From Burhinus oedicnemus (lineage: Eukaryota > Chordata > Aves > Charadriiformes > Burhinidae), in the NCBI GenBank assembly GCA_008921705.1, contig VFFE01005873.1, positions 1 through 64,000 on the forward strand: 64,000 nt of DNA. The letters run 5' to 3'. The notes under the pieces were generated by a model. The model did not search any database and was not told the origin of the DNA. It saw nothing but the letters and a program-made list of their open reading frames with translations. The number at the start of each line of letters is the position of its first letter. Position 1 is the stretch's first letter. Made by a program: the position numbers and the translations under genes. Shown here piece after piece: positions 38,226-49,838 of this stretch.

Positions 38226-39373
38226 GGCCCCCAGCGATGCTCGTCTCTGCACATGCTCCCCTTCAGGGTCTGATGTTACACCAAAAATATCCAGGATCTG
38301 CCCCTGGAAACCCTTCTGTTGCATAACAGTATCTGTATTTGCTTAAAAACATTAAAAAAATGTGGGTTTCAGGATCTGGAAGAATTTCTTGGTGGTGGGT
38401 CAGGAGTACACCCTAAAGGCTGCAATAGGGAAAGGCGGATAAGGAAAACACAATTTTTGGGTTTAGAAACCAAGTCTGTGTTTGAAAGCAGGTGCGGGAC
38501 AGATGCCTTAGAAATAGACAGGTGGGATCTGCATTAAAACCTCTCCCAAAATAGAAAAGGTAATTTTTTATTTCTGAGTTAGTCCCATTTTAGATGTTGC
38601 TTTGAGGTCTGGCTCATATTCTTACCATCCTTAACAAAAATTAGATTAATCCAGCAACTTTTTCCCTGTCTTACGAGCCCTGTGTGCAGGGGGCTTTGGT
38701 CTTATGCTGCCACATGGCTCATGAGACTGGTGAAAGGAAGGAGGAAGGTCATTTTGCAGTGGAAGAATAAGGCCTTAGTTATTAATGACAAAGGCTGAAA
38801 TTTTCTCTCAGCCTTTATTGATTTTAGTAAATTTAACTGGAGGAGGAGGTAGAAATTGGCTTAGAGTTATTAAGCTGTAGTACTTAAAGAGATATTAAAT
38901 CTATTGTAGAGAAATGAGGAGACAACCTTGTCAGGCATTTATTCTAAGTGGCTTCTGCTAGATATAGCCAAAGAAAAAAATGCCAGATTTCTAACTTTGA
39001 CAAAGGGGACTTGAAAGATTCTGCAGAAGGGTTTGGAGGAACTGCGTTTGAGAAACTCCTTCTTTGAAACCTAATAGCAAAGGCCAATTTTTTTTTTTTG
39101 TCTCCTCCCCAGAGTCTAAAGGCAGGAGGGTGAGATAAGACATTCCACCACGTACACAAGTGGGGAAAAAAAACGGAAAAGTTTAAATGATACCGCTGCG
39201 GCCTGCGGAAAATGGATAGCTCTCAGGGTTACTATTATACACTGCTTATCAAGATACTGTATGCCTTGACTATGAGAAAAAGCAGAGTAGTTAAAGCGAT
39301 ACACTGTGCTCCCCAGCACGGATCCAGTTAGCAGTGGTTATACTGGAATAACATCAAGTAACCAAGGTCCTGG
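38226..39373. other. non-coding DNA, no gene seen
   Basis: AT-rich intron-like sequence with T- and A-runs (39090-39100, 39165-39172) and no exon support. Confidence 0.5.
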
Positions 39374-39422
39374 GTATATATGTACTATATATATAAATAT
39401 ATATATACACACACACACACAC
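39374..39422. repeat. TA/CA microsatellite
   Basis: An imperfect TA run (about 39374-39407) passes into a CA run (about 39407-39422). Such compound repeats are usually length-variable. Confidence 0.9.
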
Positions 39423-42400
39423 TAAATAAGCAAATAAAGCTGTCCTTGTTGGACATTTCTGATTTATTAAGCAACAGAAGAAATGTGTAAAGCACAGGTA
39501 AGGGAAGCAAGCTTTCTACCAGGTAGTAGGCCAGCTAATAAGGAGCACCCTCAAACCAGGTTGTGATTGCTCGACTCCAAAACCAGCATTCTCCTTCACG
39601 CATTTTTTTCAGCCATCTTCCCACTCTCTAGCTGCTGGTGACCCGATTTGGTTTTGGAACCTAAACCAGTAAAAATAACAAATAAACAAATAAAAATGCG
39701 TTCCCATGGGTTTCTCTTGGCAAAGCGGAGAAAGTAGCAACGTGCAGTAAATGCATGGAACAACCCTTCTTTGTTTTATTTTCTTTTTTTTTTATTTTTT
39801 TTTCTCTAATACTGGTTAAATTTTCAGACGGATCAGTCCTCTGATCTGGTTTGCCAAAATGCCGTGAAGTGTTTGTGCTCTCCACGGCCTCTTTCAAAGG
39901 GCACGTGAATTTATACCAAATCAAAGCAATGCCATAAACACACCAAAATCACCCGTGGCAATGAAAAGCTGGGCGGCAGCGATGCGTGTGCTGCGAATGG
40001 GATGAACCAGCAACTTCCATGGGGCTCCCAGCAAAGCCTGATCCAGCCAAGAGACAACCAGGGCAAAACATGTGTGAAATGGGACACGGCATCGCGTTGG
40101 CTGTGAAGCCACCAAGAGAAAATTACACCCTTGAGCCCATTTTTCAAGCATGCAGGAGTTAATCTCAGCCCACCTCGGTGGCTCTCGAGATCATTGCGTC
40201 CACGCTTGCCCAAGCCTCGGGGTAATTCCCATGCCAAAAAAGCAATGAGAGATGCTGACCTCTTTGGCACAAGTGATAAGTTTTCCTGTCCTGAACAGTC
40301 ATGCGGGGTATTGCAGAAAGGTAAGTTTTAAGCTTATTACAACACCCCAGTATAGAAAATTATTTTGTTTCCTTAAAATTTTCCCAGACAGCTAAAAAAA
40401 GCCCTCCAGACTCTCAGTCTATGCAATTTTGTAGGCTTCTGAGATAGTTCCTACCCATGAATGGTACCAATAAATCCCCATTAACTGCATTCAACAGGAG
40501 AACGTCCTTTTTTCTCATTAGAGCCTCACAAAGGGTTCAAAACCTCATTTTATGGCAGGGTGCTTTGATTTAAATTGATGTGGCTTAAATTATGAATTTT
40601 AATCACGATTTAAAGTACAGAAGAAGAAAGTCTTAATTTGAATGATTCAATTTTAATCATGTTTTTCATTTACAATTCATAGCTATATCCCTTAAGCAGG
40701 GCTGATCCTCCTCCGTTGCTCATTGTAAAACTTGGAGATTTGCAGCCCACTTTTGCCTTTCAGCTGCGTTTCCTAACCAGGTGGACACACTATGAAACTG
40801 TTTAAGCAGTGGTATAGCCTGCCACCGCTCTGGTTTGATTTTTAATTTATGCATCTTTTAAGTCTTCCTAGGTCATGATGAATAATATGAATTTGGGGCT
40901 TACTGGTGGCAATCACTCTTGACTTGTTGAGGAAGTTTCTGTTAAACTGACAGATGCAAAACAGCATTTAAAATTCCTTTAAGATACATCAGGTAACCAA
41001 GGTCCCGGATACCTAACACATAAACTTTTCAACATAGTTTTGAGTTTAATGCTAAGCAATTCATTGAGCAAATCTCGAGCGTCAGTCTTTGATGGAGGTA
41101 GTGACTGAAATGAATTGTTTCGTGTCCCTCGAGGGTTTTGAATAAACAGGAGTCGTTCTCTTAAAACTCACTTTTACTTTTTAAAATGGGAGAGGAAGCA
41201 ATTTTATTTTTAAGCTGCCAGTCTCCAGTTGTTTTCGCAGCTTAGAATTAACAATTGATGGAGCAGCTGAATATGCCTCTCCTTGATCTGCAGAGAGAAT
41301 GTAAATGGCTAGCCGAGGTTTATACGCGTAACTTTTGACCGTCTAACTGAAGGCAGAAGAACCCCGTGCTTAGTGACTGGATACCCTGGATATCTGCCCA
41401 TAGTGTGGGCAGACAGCAATTAGAGGAAAGAAAAGCAAGAATTAATCGGGCTTCCTCTAACTGGCTGCCCAGGTTTTGTCTCGCATCCAAATCCAGTCCC
41501 ATTTAGTGTTGGAAAATCCATGTCCCCAAGTGTAGTCCTGCTGCAATATATTTAATCTTCTCTTTGGTGCTAGATGACAAAATTTGGCCTTTCACAAATG
41601 AGGAGGAGATTTGGCCTTGATGGATTGTGGCCCATGGCAGTGCACATACCCTTTCCCAAGGGAACAAAACCAGCTTGGAGCAATCGCTCTTGTGTCCAGG
41701 AAAATAATATAGCCAAGTAGATCCTGGTGGGTCTCCGTCCATCCACAGTGCATGCCTATCATGGGGGTCTGGGGAGGATGGGAGTGATAAACTCAGTTAT
41801 TTCCCCTATTCTTTTCAAAATAAAACACTATTAATAGACAATTTTGCAAAGCCTGTTGGAGCCTGGAGCCCCTCATCCAGCCTGTGTCAATGCATCTCCT
41901 TGCTGATCCTAAATGAGAGCATTTTCTCCAACAGGCTTGACAAATAAAACATTGCTGTTTAAAGCAATAAACACAGGGGGGGAAAAAAGAAGGAAAAAAA
42001 AATTCTTGACAACTGACATATCATTGGTGCAGTGTCTTTTGCTCCCCACCGTAGGAGGCCCTTCAGGGGGCCTTCCCATGAAGAAATGGGGACATCTTCA
42101 TTAGGGAGGAAGCTGCTGAGAGCAATCATTGCCATCAAGATGATTGCAGTTGCCACTCCTGCCATCACTGCTCTGCATGTAGCCGTTACAGCTGTTGGGG
42201 TATCACCTCCATGGTGAGGACACATCTGCTTCTGCTACGACATGTCAGTTAAGCTCATGAAGTTGTCTGATATGCTGCAGGTAGGCCCAGCTCAAGGTGG
42301 AGGATGCACTAACATCATTTAGACCCTGGGCCAGATCCTGCAGCCCTCACTCTGTGTTTCATCAGGCCAAGCCCCTCTCAGGCTGTTGCAAGGAGCAATA

Positions 42401-43413
42401 TCCCAGGATGGCCATGCCCCAGAAAAGCTCTGCCTTGGGGAATGGTTTTCAGTCTGGCCTGTAATTTAGCATCTCACCCAAACCCCCTTTTTCTGTGAGG
42501 TTTTCCAACAAGGACAAGATCGATAGCAGATGGGGTGGTGTTAAGCAATTCGTGATGAGGGCAAGGATGGCAAATATAACCACCGCTGTGGGCTGCACAA
42601 GCAAGCCACAGAGCTTGTCACCCATCTCCATCCACATTCCCCATGTCGGTGTTCCTCCAAATCATGGCTTCAGCTGCTGGGGGATGATGTAGGGCAGCCA
42701 AGTTGGGAAAAAAAATGCTCTTCTTTTGGCAAAGGAAGTGGCAGAACAAGAAGAAGAGGGGGTGGGGGGGTGGCAGTGGCTGTTAAAAGTGGGCACGTAA
42801 GGTTGGGTTGGCAGCCAGAGAAGTAGGGGACCTCATGGTCAACATGTACTTTGTACGGTCCTTTACGAATGCCCTTTACGAAGGGCTAGGGAGGGAAATG
42901 CAGAAGTCCAAACTGATGGGTTGATAAAGAGCTGGGGTTTTTTTTAAAAAAAAAAAAAAATCCATCTCTTTTGTGCTCCCACCTATGAAGCCTGGCCATA
43001 GGTCATTGACAGCTGTGCCAGGTAAAGTTTTGGGGTTTTTTAAAGGGTTTTTGGTGGCTCAGCCAGCCCCTGAGGGAGCAGGGCTCTCCTTCCCTTCATC
43101 ACATTAGAAACGTAGATTACAGCGTCTCATCAGCATCTCCGGTGGAAGAAAAGTGACTCAGCCCTGCTCCTGCAGGACCTTCTGCATGCACTCCCGGGCC
43201 AGTGCAGAAGCTGCTGTCATTGCAGGACACAGCGTGAGCAACTGGATAGGCATCAGGATGGGTGCAGAGCCCCAACACGGTGCTTACCGGCGGGGGAGTT
43301 GGGGGGAACTGCAGAAAGCTGGTGCATTTTGGACAAGACCCAAAGCCAAGCTCTGGCGTGGTGGTTGCTGAGGTCCTGCTGCATTTGACTCTCTGTATCT
43401 CAGCGATGCTCTC
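39423..43413. other. non-coding DNA, probable intron
   Basis: No exon was seen. A segment at about 40560-40690 has repeated TTTAAATTG, TTTAATCACGATTTAAA and TTTTAATCATG phrases and resembles an old DNA-transposon end or AT-rich repeat. A 27-bp phrase at 40986-41012 matches 39351-39378. A T-run followed by an A-run lies at about 42938-42960. Confidence 0.45.
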
Positions 43414-43537
43414 TGTCATGGTTTAACCCCAGCCAGTAGCTAGAACCACACAGCCACTTGCTCGCTGCCCCCAGTTTGGATGGGGGAGAGAATTGGAAGG
43501 GTAAAAGTGAGGAAAAAATGGGTTGAGATAAAGACAG

Positions 43538-43543
43538 TTTAAT
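43538..43543 (-). terminator. LTR polyadenylation signal ATTAAA
   Basis: TTTAAT on the plus strand, in the same relative position as in the first LTR and followed (on the transcribed strand) by a T/C-rich stretch. Confidence 0.5.
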
Positions 43544-43723
43544 GAGTAAATCGAAAGCCGTGCATGCAAGCAAAGCAAACCAAGGAATTCATTCACCACT
43601 TCCCATCGGCAGGCAGGTGTCCAGCCATCCCCAGGAAAGCAGGGCTCTGTCACGCGTAACGGTTACCTGGGAAGACAAATGCCATCGCTCCAAACATATT
43701 CCCGTTCCTCCTTCTTCCCCCAG

Positions 43724-43733
43724 CTTTATATAC
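43724..43733 (-). promoter_or_regulatory. LTR TATA box
   Basis: GTATATAAAG on the transcribed strand, in the conserved CTCAGTATATAAAGCTG context. Confidence 0.7.
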
Positions 43734-43987
43734 TGAGCATGATGTCATACGGTATGGAACATCCCTTTGGTCAGCTGGGGTCGGCTGTCCTGGTTGTGTC
43801 CCCCCCAGCTTCTTGTCCCTTCCCAGCCTGCTGGTGTGTGTGAGGAGCAGAAAAGTCCTTGAGAGCTCAGCAACAGCTACGAACACCAGCGTGCTGTCAA
43901 AAGTATCGCTCATCCCAAATCCAAAACGTAGCACTGTACCAGCGGCTAATAAAAAAAGTTAACTCTACCCCAACTGAAACCACGACA

Positions 43988-46900
43988 CCACTCCCATGCA
44001 GAAATAATCCCGCTAAGTGCCGATAAAAACCTGCAAAAAGCTTCCCCCCTGGAAAAAAAAAAAAAAAAATGTCAGGAAACCACCGAAAGAAGCGGCCGCG
44101 TGTGCCTTGCAGGTTTGATGAGAAATACTTGGGGGACAGCCATGCCAAAGGAATGCTGGCTATTTCGGGGCTGTATTTGTGTTTGAGCTGGCGGATGAGG
44201 GTTGCAGCTCTCCGCTTTGTCTTCCGTGAGAGCGTTTTGCGTGTCTGGCGGGACCGCTCCGATCTGATTAGGAAGGGGCTCGCCCGGGGGGGCGGCAGCG
44301 ATGCAGGGATGTAAGCTGCTTTCCCCGGCAGCAAGCGCTGGGGTCTGCCCCGAGCCGGTGAACACAGCCCAGCTGGCCTTTTAGGGAAGTTTTCCTTATA
44401 ATCCAGCTCGGAAGCAGTTTTGGGGCAGGGGTTTATCTCCGTCTTGGCTGGGAAAATTGGTACCCCAAGGCGCTGGAAGAAGGGGACCGATAATGCGGAT
44501 GGGAGAGCGGGACCAGGGCTAGGAAACCTCTGCAGGCGAATTGGCTTTGAAGCTGGTTTTTGGCGAGCACTTTTAGGATCGCATTTTATTTATTTATTTA
44601 CTCCCATCCTGAAGGCTGACGCTCGTCGCAGTGGGGAGCCTGGGGAAGGGAAGGGTAAGGAAAGCGCAGCCCGTGAGCTGTTTCTACAAGGATTTTGGCT
44701 CGGTTTGAGCAGAGGCACACACCCTGTCGGGGGACAGGAGAGAGCAAGGGGTAATAAGATTTTGCCTCTGCCCAAATCTGACGAGAGCAGATGCTCCCAC
44801 CTTGCCTCTGAAGTAGGTAAAGGAATTTATTTCACAGAGACAGAGAAAGACCCTCAGATCTCTCAGCTCCTGTTTTAAGGAGCAAGACTGCACTTCCCCG
44901 AGACAGACGGATGTGTGTGAGGTGCCTGTGGGCAGACTTCCCATATTTCTCCCCCGGGAGGCAGGGAATGGCTTATTATAGCAACTTGGTGCCACCTGGA
45001 CCTTGCAGAACTTCCCAAAGTTCCAGCATATTTGCCCCAGCCTGTTCAATCCATGGCTTTTACCACAAAACTACCGAGAACGGGGAAAGGAGGAGCCATC
45101 TCCTTGATAATATAGAGCAGGAAGAATGCATTTGTTTTGTAGCAATAAATAGCAGCTTTTGGATCTGGTTGGATCAGGATTTGAGCCAGCTTCCCAGGGG
45201 TGAGAGTTCGTCTGTGCAGGTAGCAGCACGGTGCCGAACGTCCTGCTGCTGTAACTCATCTCCATCTCAGGTGCCTTCAGCCCTCCGTGCATCTGGGCTG
45301 TTTGCAAGATGGGGATTCGCTCCACTTCTTGCTTTTCTCCAACACGGTTCTGCTCCCGTTTGGGAGAGCTGGTTCAAATCCTGCAGCAGCAAAGGACTTG
45401 CCCATCTGCTGTGTCCATAGTCTCAAAAATGCAATGCCTGGCTTCCAGCATCCGTGGCCTATTTATTTGACCGCTGCGCTGTGCAGAAGCTTGCTGGGCG
45501 AAGGACCTGGCTCGGTTGTTTTTTTCATCATTCGAGCATTTCAGCCTCTCGTCCATGACACTGTGGCCCACAGAGAGAGGTCTGGGTACTGGAAGGACCC
45601 GGTGATGGACTGGCAGAGATGCTCATCTGCTAAGCAAGCTCAGCTAACAGGGGCCAGGAGCACGTTTGCACCAGAGAGCGGTGTCTGGAGTAGATAGGCT
45701 TGCTGGTTATTAATTATTTAAAGCCATAAGACAACAATCAATTACCGAGAGTTATCAATAAGCATTGCTAAAAGTCGCCGTTTGCTTTCGATGCCTCAGC
45801 TCTTTCTTGCCTCCACGGTCAGCAGGCTCGGGGCTTGATTTCTGAGAGCTGCCCTGATGGAAGTCAAGGAGCATTTTGCCCAGATAATAATTTCCAGAGA
45901 CGTCTGGATGAGATGAGGCTCAGGGTAACAGGAGGGTCTTTTTGCACATCTGATTGTGCTTCTCCAAACGTGGATTTGAAGCCTGTGTGGGGATTTTTCA
46001 GTTGTCTCTTCTGCCTTTCTGTAATCAGGGATCCTGATTTTCTTGTGTCTCATGAAACAGGGTAGTTTTTGCAGCGAAGGCGTGCTTTGATTTGGCAGTG
46101 ATCACCTGCAAACACGACAGGGCTGTTCCCGTAGCTGCAGCCTTCAGCAGTGGAGCACATCCCCAACATGGGGCTGCATTCGCTCTCCCTCACCCTCCCC
46201 ATACCTACCCCCAGCTCCGGAGTTACAACCAGCAGCACCCACCGAATCCCAGTTCAGTGCCCTATCCCTTATTCTCCTCCGCTCTGCTGATGTCTTCCTG
46301 CGGGTCCCAACATGGACCCGACCTGCAGTCCCTGCCCTCTCCTCCCATCTCCAACTCCACCGCCACCCCAGCTTGGTTTTCCAAAGGAAATGTCCAAGCT
46401 GATGTGTCAGAGTTTCACTGCTGAGCCAAAAACAGGATCCAGTCTCCACCGTCCCAGGAGCAGAGTAATTTGGACATTATCATGAAGCCCAGCCCTGTGT
46501 CCCCCTCCTGCACCCAGAGCTGCTGGTCATCTCTCCAGGTCCCTTCCAAGGTTGGAGCCTAGCATGGGGTTTGCAGACCTGCCGGCCTTTTTTAGGAGAA
46601 AGAGGAGAATGATTAACAGCAGGAGGGGATGCAGCTCCTTCTTCCTTCCTGCTTCCTTTGCTCCCTTCCCTTGCCCTGCCATGGCCTGCCCTGCGGCACA
46701 ACCGCCGGACACTGCCCTGGAGAGAAGGGTTTCGGTGGCAGGGAGATGTCAGTGAAGGCCTGAGCTCAAAAGGTGACACAGACAGGGCTTTTGTCCACCC
46801 AGATCACCCGGGGTGTAAGTATTGCAAATTTTCCTTTCCATTAGAGATACCATTTCTCATTTTCCTCCCTACTCAGTGAGTCTCTTCATGCTCAAACCCA

Positions 46901-49787
46901 CTACCTGGACCCACCTGTCCAGGGAACAGATCCTGAGTTTCTGGGGAGCTGAATATGGTCACCTTTGCATGCTCTATTTGGTTTTTGGTTTTGGTTTTTT
47001 TTTTTCCTAGAATTTCTCAGCACACAACCATGTCATTAAAACCTACCGCAGCCTGTTTGCACTGAGTGCAAAGAGCTGCATCCCCGACCTGGCGACATCC
47101 CACAACTTCCCATGCTCTTCTGCTCAGCTGTAACCATGCAGGAATCCCACTCCTTGCTGGGCTGCTGGGTGGACAACATTGTTCCCCTATTGAGTCATAA
47201 CAATGAGGTCATTGGCCTGGAAAGAGAATGTCATTCAGCAGCCAAGAACCCAGCTGGCTGGTCCCAGTTGTGTCTCATCTCCTATGACAAAGCCACATTT
47301 AATTGACTAATTAAAGCCGTTGCTGGCTCCATCTTGGAAGGGGTGACCAAAATGTGCATTGTTCTTCGTCAGCATTAAGTCGGGCCTGTTGGACGACTAA
47401 TAAGCGAGACCCTTCTTCCTTCTCCACCTTGCTACATGCTGCGTAGGCCTAAATTCCTGGACCTAGCAGTGGAAAAACCATCCTGGAGGTGTGCCACTAT
47501 ATGTTTCAGAGGGAGCTAACTGCTTGAATGAGGACCCAAGGACCTCAAGAGAGCTCACCCAAAGCCAACTCTTCTCCAACTCAAACCACTTTAGGATGGT
47601 CTTTCTGCATTACCGTCCCACATTTTGTTGGACACTCAATATTTTTGGCTCCCAGCTCCCATAGGAGTTTGATATTGCACCTATACATTGGGGTGCTTCT
47701 ATACCATGTGTACCCTACAAGGACAATTTGCCTGGCCCACACACCCGGTGGATGGGCCAACTTCAGCCCAGGACTGGCTGTGGACCAGGGATGTTTTTCT
47801 TCCCATTTATGGGTCATCTTTCCATTTATGCACCTTTTGGGGGGTGCAGGCAGGGTGCCCGCAGCATAGGCGGAAAGCAGGGAAATGTCAAAGTACTGGC
47901 AAGCTTTGTGTCCACAGTAAATCTCTGCGTCCCTCAACTGAGTGCTCCTGCAGTGTCGGGACCTTCACCCCTCTTTGAATGAAGATGTTTTGAGCCTTGA
48001 GACCAGTGGGCACTTCTGCTCTCAACATTTCTTGCTCTTATTGCCATTCTGATTAAGATCATCCTGTAAACAGTGAATAAATGTGCCCTAAGGGACTTCT
48101 CAGAATAAATGCCATTTAGTGCTGCTAGGTTGCCATTTCCATTAAACCCACAATATTTTTCCTGCCTGCAATGTGATTGTCTTAAGTCAGATTTATCTTC
48201 TTTTTGCTGCCTAGGCCCAGCTGAGCAGGAACGTTGGGTGTATGTTTACCGCGGCTGGTGTCCCAGCCCTAAAGCACAGCAGCCGCTTCTTTTGAAGAAC
48301 ATACAAAGCAAGGAAGAGGAGCAATTGTTTGAGAGGAAGTTGAACCATAATGTAATAGACTCTCATGGGGATTACTACGAGTAATTATTTGTATTGCTCT
48401 GGCATCTAACCAAGGTTGGGGCCCCGGTTAGCAAGGTGCTGGACCTTCCTGTAAATGAAGACAGCGCCTCTATCCAAAATCTGTCCGCTCTTGTACGTAG
48501 AGATGGAGGAAACTGAGTCAGGGAGAGGTTAAGAAATGTAACCAGGGTTGTTTCAGGGGGTTGTGGCTGAGCGAGGATGTGAGCCAGCACATAGTCCTTA
48601 CAGGAGCATCCTTCCTCTCTGGGGGAAAATGGTTAAGGCTCCCCTACTTGTGCTGCTCATGGATATATATAAGAGGCCACTGGATAATAAATATGCTGCG
48701 CTGGAGAATCCTGTGCTAGCGCAGCACTGGAAAAGGTCATCTCTCACTGTTTGCGCCTTTTATCAGTGGTTCCTGTGATCCTGTGTATTATATTAAGGAG
48801 AGAGAAGGTAGGAGCTGTTGAAGAACAGAAGTTCTTCAAATGGAAACTGAGTCCCAGTGCTCTTGAAAAGCGAAATAATTTTTTTAAAAAAAAAGAGCTA
48901 AAATGGATATTCCTTCTCTGTAGAGCTGACTGTTTCAGGAGAGTTAAATAATGAGGCAATTATGAATTTGCCAACAATAGAAGTTGATCAGATTACACAG
49001 CCTGTAAAGCCAGATCGTCACTGGAGCCATTTGGTGGGAAAGAAACTGTGCCAGACAGTCTTTAAATAGTTTTGAATAGGAGGGAGGGTTAGCTGTGTCC
49101 TTCCCTTCCTAGGCTCTCCCCACCTAAAGAATAGCCCTGAGCCTCCTGCCAAGTCCGCCGTGTCCAGTCAATGCCCGAAGGCTCGACTCGCATGCACAGC
49201 TATGTAAATATATGTAGGTGCATACGTATATGCATGTGTATATATAGAGCTCCGAATTATCCGGGAAGACCCCACCCTGAGGGAGGTGTGGGTGGGGAGC
49301 CAAAGAAAAAAAAAAAGGTGGGACCTGAAATAGCACCGACAGACAAAGGATCCCAAGGAAATCTGGAGCCCTTCTCGCGGCATTAACAGGAAATCTCCGG
49401 GCTGCTGGCTCGGTAACCCCGGCTAGCCAAGGTCACGGGGGACTGATCGGAGCAGAGGGACGGATCCTGCCATCCAGCTTGGCTCTTCTGCAAAAACACG
49501 GGGTGAGGGGTGTGCAGTGGCAGATTTTATGTCAGTGAAGGTTTGCAGGTGTCCCAGATGTGCCTGCAGAGGAATCTGTCCCCAGCATAGCCTAAGTGAG
49601 CAGCAAAGCAGGTGGCACTTGGGAGCGGGTATTTAACAAGGAATCACCAAGAATTTTACTTAGAGAGGCTGGAATGCTTGAGGAGGTCTCCAGTGCCTCT
49701 TGGGGGTGGTTCCTACATCTCTTGGCATCACTTGTGTCTTTAACCGCTTCATATTTCAGTACCTCTGCGTCTCGATGGATCAAAGAT
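43988..49787. other. non-coding DNA, probable intron
   Basis: A 17-base A-run lies at 44053-44069. The stretch 44080-44350 is CpG-richer than its surroundings (contains GCGGCCGCG and GGGACCGCTCCG) but has no exon I can support. The sequences at 45695-45800 and 47290-47320 are AT-rich with clustered ATTA/TAAT motifs. No transposon protein or RNA gene was seen. Confidence 0.45.
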
Positions 49788-49838
49788 CGTAGAATATCTC
49801 AAGTTGGAAGAGATCCATAAGGATCATCCAGTCCAAGA
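49788..49838 (-). mobile_element. CR1 3'-end stub, minus strand
   Basis: ATCGTAGAATATCTCAAGTTGG, then GATCCATAAGGATCATCCAGTCCAA, is the reverse complement of a CR1 3' terminus with a divergent tail. Only about 50 bp remain. Confidence 0.7.

Larger units (their letters stand above)
43414..43987 (-). mobile_element. second solo LTR (ERVL-like)
   Basis: Bounded on the plus strand by TGTCATGGTTTAACCCC and GAAACCACGACA, about 574 bp. Transcription runs on the minus strand, where a TATA box (GTATATAAAG, 43724-43733) precedes an ATTAAA signal (43538-43543). The block GCTTTATATACTGAGCATGATG...ATGGAACA...GGTCAGCTG parallels 8854-8905 of the first LTR, so the two belong to related families with the same orientation. 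No clear 5-bp target duplication is visible (CTCTC against CCACT). No viral genes flank it. Confidence 0.85.

Noticed and set aside
43414..43987. Searched for target duplication and internal retroviral genes around the second LTR
   Set aside because: The flanks CTCTC and CCACT do not match and no gag, pol or env-like frame is adjacent; kept as a solo LTR without duplication.
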